Made by a program: the position numbers and the translations under genes
Part shown: one piece after another, positions 15,157 through 17,585 of the stretch
Position numbering within the stretch: position 1 is the first letter of the stretch
Layout: every line of letters starts with the position of its first letter
Assembly (NCBI GenBank): GCA_964433315.1
Contig: CAYSQO010000044.1
Coordinates: forward strand, 1 to 17,585
DNA length: 17,585 nucleotides
Source: Aquariibacter sp964433315
GTDB taxonomy: Bacteria; Pseudomonadota; Gammaproteobacteria; Burkholderiales; Burkholderiaceae_C
Direction of reading: 5' to 3'
Notes under the pieces: model-generated
What the model was told of the DNA's origin: nothing
What the model saw: only the letters and a program-made list of their open reading frames with translations
The model's database searches: none

Positions 15157-16482
15157 TCAGCGGCCCGCGGGGGTGGGCGGCCAGACCGGCCCTTCGCCGC
15201 GGCAGGCCGGCGGAGCCTGGCGCAGGGCCAGGCCGGGGCCCGGCACGCAGAACCAGCGCAGGCCCTGGGTGGTGCGCAGGCGCGGCTCCAGCAGCAGGAC
15301 GCCATCGGGCGTGCGCACCGTGAGCACCAGGCTGGCCGCATCCAGCGCGATGTGGCCCCGCGCGCCCGGCAGCTCGGCCGGCAGGCCCAGGGTGGCGAGT
15401 CCGGCCGGCCCCTGACCGTGCAGGCGGTGGTAGGCGCTGACCGCGGCCGCCACCGGCTGCGCGGCCTCGTGGGCTGCCGCCAGGCGTTGACGGACCGCGC
15501 GGTCCTCAAGCACCGGCTGGGCGGCGGCCAGCAGGAAGAGCGCGGCCCCCGCGACGGCCAGCGTCGCCCAGGCCGGCGCGCGGCCCGGATGCGGCGTGCA
15601 GGCGGCCATCACCCAGGCCAGGGGCTGCACGGCAGCCGGCTCGGGCGGCTCGCCCTGCAGAGCCGCGAGGCGGGCGGCCAGCGGCCGGCCGGGCGCACGC
15701 AGGGCCTGGTAGGCCCCCAGCAGATCGCGTGGGGGCTGGGGGGCGCCGGCCGAAGCCGCGGCAAGCTGCGCGGCCGCCGGGCCGAGCAGCGGCTGCAGCA
15801 GCGCCCGGGCCGCCCGCGCCGGCTGCCCGCCGACGGCGCGCAGGCCGGCCTGGTCCTCGGCGGCCTCGCGGGCGCGGTCCAGGGCCGGACCGAAGAGCGG
15901 CAGGGCGCGGGCCGGCAGACGCAGCAGCTCGGCCCAGGCCGGGGCGTGGCGCAGGCGGGCCAGCGCCCGGGCAAGGTGGAAATCGAGCGCGGCCGGGTCA
16001 TCGGCCAGGGCGTCGACGAGAACCTGCGGCAGCAGCACGGCGCCGCCGTCCGGGCCGCGCAGGATGCGCGGGCCGCGCTCGGCGGTGCCTGGCTCGGGCT
16101 CGACGGCCGGCAGCAGCCACAGCGCCGGCCGGGGCCGGCGCAGGCGGTCCGGCCCGGCCAGGGCCTGCCAGCGCGCGGCCAGGGCCGGCAGGGTGGCGGG
16201 CTCGACGCGCAGGCCGGCGCGCGCCACGCGGTCGCGCAGCGCGCTGCGGCGCAAGGCGGCGATGGCGAGGCCCAGGGCCAGGGGCAACAGCACGCCGCCG
16301 ACGGTGCCGATCAGCAGCAGGGCCCAGAGGCCGGCGCCGAGGCGCAGCGCCCAGCGGTCCAGGCGCTGCAGCGGGGCCGGCGGCCCGTCGGCGCCGTCGG
16401 CGCGGGGCAGGGGGGCGAAGGGGCCGGGCGCACGCCAGGCCTCGAGGGGGTCGGGCAGCGCCGAGGCGGACACATCGTTCAC
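15157..16482 (-). CDS. Membrane protein of unknown function; possible degenerate M48 peptidase-like region with a pilin-like tail
   Basis: I do not recognise a named family with certainty. From the GTG at 16482 the protein has 441 residues: a proline-rich N-terminus, a hydrophobic hairpin (about 47-77), a soluble region to about 300, another hydrophobic helix (about 304-322) and a C-terminal part with Cys412 and Cys427. The region around 162-215 (DDPAALDFHLARALARLRH, then RAREAAEDQAG) resembles the order of features in M48 zinc peptidases, but the HExxH motif would read HLARA, so it would be inactive. The tail (AVSAYHRLHGQGPAGLATLGLP, then LRWFCVPG and PPACR) looks like the globular part of a type IV pilin with its disulfide. 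The GTG has AGGAG seven bases upstream; the ATG at 16506 has none. It is the only minus-strand gene inside the pgk-pyk-fba region. Coding is well supported, function is not. Confidence 0.72.
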   Translation of the reverse strand: MNDVSASALPDPLEAWRAPGPFAPLPRADGADGPPAPLQRLDRWALRLGAGLWALLLIGTVGGVLLPLALGLAIAALRRSALRDRVARAGLRVEPATLPALAARWQALAGPDRLRRPRPALWLLPAVEPEPGTAERGPRILRGPDGGAVLLPQVLVDALADDPAALDFHLARALARLRHAPAWAELLRLPARALPLFGPALDRAREAAEDQAGLRAVGGQPARAARALLQPLLGPAAAQLAAASAGAPQPPRDLLGAYQALRAPGRPLAARLAALQGEPPEPAAVQPLAWVMAACTPHPGRAPAWATLAVAGAALFLLAAAQPVLEDRAVRQRLAAAHEAAQPVAAAVSAYHRLHGQGPAGLATLGLPAELPGARGHIALDAASLVLTVRTPDGVLLLEPRLRTTQGLRWFCVPGPGLALRQAPPACRGEGPVWPPTPAGR

Positions 16483-16555
16483 AGCGGGGCTCCTGGAAGG
16501 GGACATGGAGAGGGGAGCGTGCCGGGCCGGCGCGGGTTCCCGAGGGCGACCTTTT

Positions 16556-16620
16556 GGGGGAGGCCGTCAGGCCCTCCTCAGCGCCGGGGGGTGGAATGCT
16601 GGGGTGTAGCCCCCTCCCCC
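16556..16620. repeat. G-run and hairpin-rich intergenic stretch, possibly a diverged palindromic element
   Basis: ggggg (16556-16560) is followed by the perfect stem ggcc-gtca-ggcc (16562-16573), then a gggggg run (16586-16591), and gggg (16601-16604) that can pair with cccc (16610-16613). The layout GGGGGAG, small hairpin, G-run, TGG resembles the right half of the element at 3676-3704. It lies in the 265-base gap between the divergent membrane-protein gene and fba, which otherwise holds only the fba promoter and leader. Confidence 0.35.
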
Positions 16621-16681
16621 GGGACGGGTGGCGTCCGCCGGACCCGGTCGGACCAGGCCCGGCGACGGGGAAGCGGCCGCC

Positions 16682-16687
16682 TAAAAT
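16682..16687 (+). promoter_or_regulatory. Probable -10 element of the fba promoter
   Basis: TAAAAT matches the consensus at five of six positions and stands out in very GC-rich DNA. It lies 60 bases ahead of the fba ATG and would start transcription near 16694, just before the pyrimidine-rich leader. No good -35 box lies at 16-18 bases distance. Confidence 0.55.
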
Positions 16688-16700
16688 CTGCGGGATCCCC

Positions 16701-16721
16701 GTTTCCGTCCAATTCCCTTTC
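16701..16721 (+). other. Pyrimidine-rich leader motif ahead of fba (shared with pgk)
   Basis: gtttccgtc (16701-16709) and ttccctttc (16713-16721) repeat the two blocks found ahead of pgk at 12327-12344. Here they fall within the predicted 5' untranslated region. A further C/T-rich stretch (cgtttcctttcg) follows before the GGAG ribosome binding site at 16739-16742. Confidence 0.4.
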
Positions 16722-16747
16722 GTTTCCTTTCGACTTCCGGAGTCCTC

Positions 16748-17585
16748 ATGCCCCTCGTCTCGATGCGCCAGCTGCTGGACCATGCCGCCGAAAACGGCTA
16801 TGGCATCCCGGCCTTCAACGTGAACAACCTGGAACAGGTCCAGGCCGTGATGGCCGCCGCCGCCGAAGTCGGCGCGCCGGTGATCCTGCAGGCCAGTGCC
16901 GGCGCCCGGAAGTACGCGGGTGAGCCCTTCATCAAGCACCTGATCCAGGCGGCCGTCGAGGCCTACCCGGAGATTCCGCTGGTGATGCACCAGGACCACG
17001 GCACCTCGCCGAAGGTCTGCGCCGGCGCGATCGACCTGGGCTTCGGCTCGGTGATGATGGACGGCTCGCTGCAGGAGGACGGCAAGACCCCGGCCTCCTT
17101 CGACTACAACGTCGAGGTGACCCGCAAGGTCGTCGAGATGGCGCACAAGGTCGGCGTCACCGTCGAGGGCGAGCTGGGCTGCCTGGGCAACCTGGAGACC
17201 GGCGAGGCGGGCGAGGAGGACGGCATCGGCGCCGAGGGCAAGCTGGACCACAGCCAGATGCTGACCGACCCGGAAGAGGCCGCCCAGTTCGTGAAGGCCA
17301 CCCAGCTCGATGCGCTGGCCATCGCCATCGGCACCAGCCACGGCGCCTACAAGTTCAGCCGCCCGCCGACCGGCGACATCCTGGCGATCAGCCGCGTCAA
17401 GGAAATCCACGCCCGCATCCCCAACACCCACCTGGTGATGCACGGCAGCTCGAGCGTGCCGCAGGAGCTGCTGGCCATCATCAACCAGTACGGCGGCAAG
17501 ATGAAGCAGACCTACGGCGTGCCGGTGGCCGAGATCCAGGAAGCCATCAAGCACGGCGTGCGCAAGATCAACATCGACACCGACA
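16748..17585 (+). CDS. fba: Fructose-bisphosphate aldolase, class II (partial, 3' end outside the window)
   Basis: The enzyme splits fructose 1,6-bisphosphate to dihydroxyacetone phosphate and glyceraldehyde 3-phosphate, or joins them in gluconeogenesis and the Calvin cycle, using a zinc ion. The 279 residues seen show NVNNLEQ (24-30), catalytic Asp83 and zinc ligand His84 in HQDHGTS, Glu142 in EGELGCLGN, zinc ligands His198 in GTSHGAYK and His232 in MHGSSS, and the phosphate-binding KINIDTD at 273-279. The sequence is of the class IIA CbbA/Fba type common in betaproteobacteria, usually about 345-355 residues, so about 70 residues are missing. The ATG at 16748 has GGAG five bases upstream. 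The gene belongs with pgk and pyk in central carbon metabolism. Confidence 0.97.
   Translation, partial: MPLVSMRQLLDHAAENGYGIPAFNVNNLEQVQAVMAAAAEVGAPVILQASAGARKYAGEPFIKHLIQAAVEAYPEIPLVMHQDHGTSPKVCAGAIDLGFGSVMMDGSLQEDGKTPASFDYNVEVTRKVVEMAHKVGVTVEGELGCLGNLETGEAGEEDGIGAEGKLDHSQMLTDPEEAAQFVKATQLDALAIAIGTSHGAYKFSRPPTGDILAISRVKEIHARIPNTHLVMHGSSSVPQELLAIINQYGGKMKQTYGVPVAEIQEAIKHGVRKINIDTD

Noticed and set aside
12037..15509. Two long minus-strand frames (560 and 597 codons) opposite pgk and pyk
   Set aside because: Both are complementary to highly conserved glycolytic genes and have compositionally biased translations; they overlap each other and end without relation to promoters.
15352..16923. 523-codon plus-strand frame running into the fba region
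   Set aside because: It crosses the fba promoter and start and has shadow-type composition. The true fba frame starts at 16748.

Overview
The window is very GC-rich and lacks phage, plasmid, insertion-sequence, CRISPR, rRNA or tRNA features. Gene content and order (pgk-pyk-fba, azlCD, a FadN-like beta-oxidation operon, a TetR regulator) and the style of intergenic hairpins point to a betaproteobacterium of the order Burkholderiales, perhaps near the Rubrivivax/Leptothrix/Ideonella group. That assignment is an inference from gene content and base composition. The chromosome looks ordinary here: mostly core metabolism in tight operons.

Left part, minus strand (about 64-9123). A TetR-family gene heads a run of genes for fatty acid degradation: acyl-CoA dehydrogenase, a secreted DUF2147 protein, an 802-residue 3-hydroxyacyl-CoA dehydrogenase/enoyl-CoA hydratase with the FadN domain order, a thiolase, and an enoyl-CoA hydratase/isomerase-family protein. 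The last one has lost both hydratase glutamates and looks like a delta3,delta2-enoyl-CoA isomerase. Together they cover the beta-oxidation cycle plus an auxiliary step for unsaturated chains. A perfect 12-bp palindrome upstream of tetR is the likely operator. Palindromic repeats separate the dehydrogenase from the thiolase, and a terminator-like hairpin separates the thiolase from the isomerase. radA (DNA repair) follows, apparently with its own leaderless promoter.

Middle part, plus strand (about 9263-12320). This holds an orphan HNH endonuclease whose stop codon lies in a six-copy 8-bp tandem repeat, a glycine-zipper lipoprotein of the SlyB type, a small conserved lipoprotein, and the azlC-azlD pair for branched-chain amino acid export.

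Right part (12327-17585). pgk and pyk lie on the plus strand. A membrane-anchored protein of uncertain function sits between pyk and fba on the minus strand; it may be a degenerate M48 peptidase-like region joined to a pilin-like tail. fba (class II aldolase) runs off the window end. pgk and fba share a short pyrimidine-rich leader sequence.

I found no clear new defence, mobile or biosynthetic system. The observations most worth checking are the inverted-strand membrane protein, the hydratase-like protein rebuilt as an isomerase, the secreted DUF2147 protein inside a cytoplasmic catabolic operon, the TetR operator and the repeat elements.
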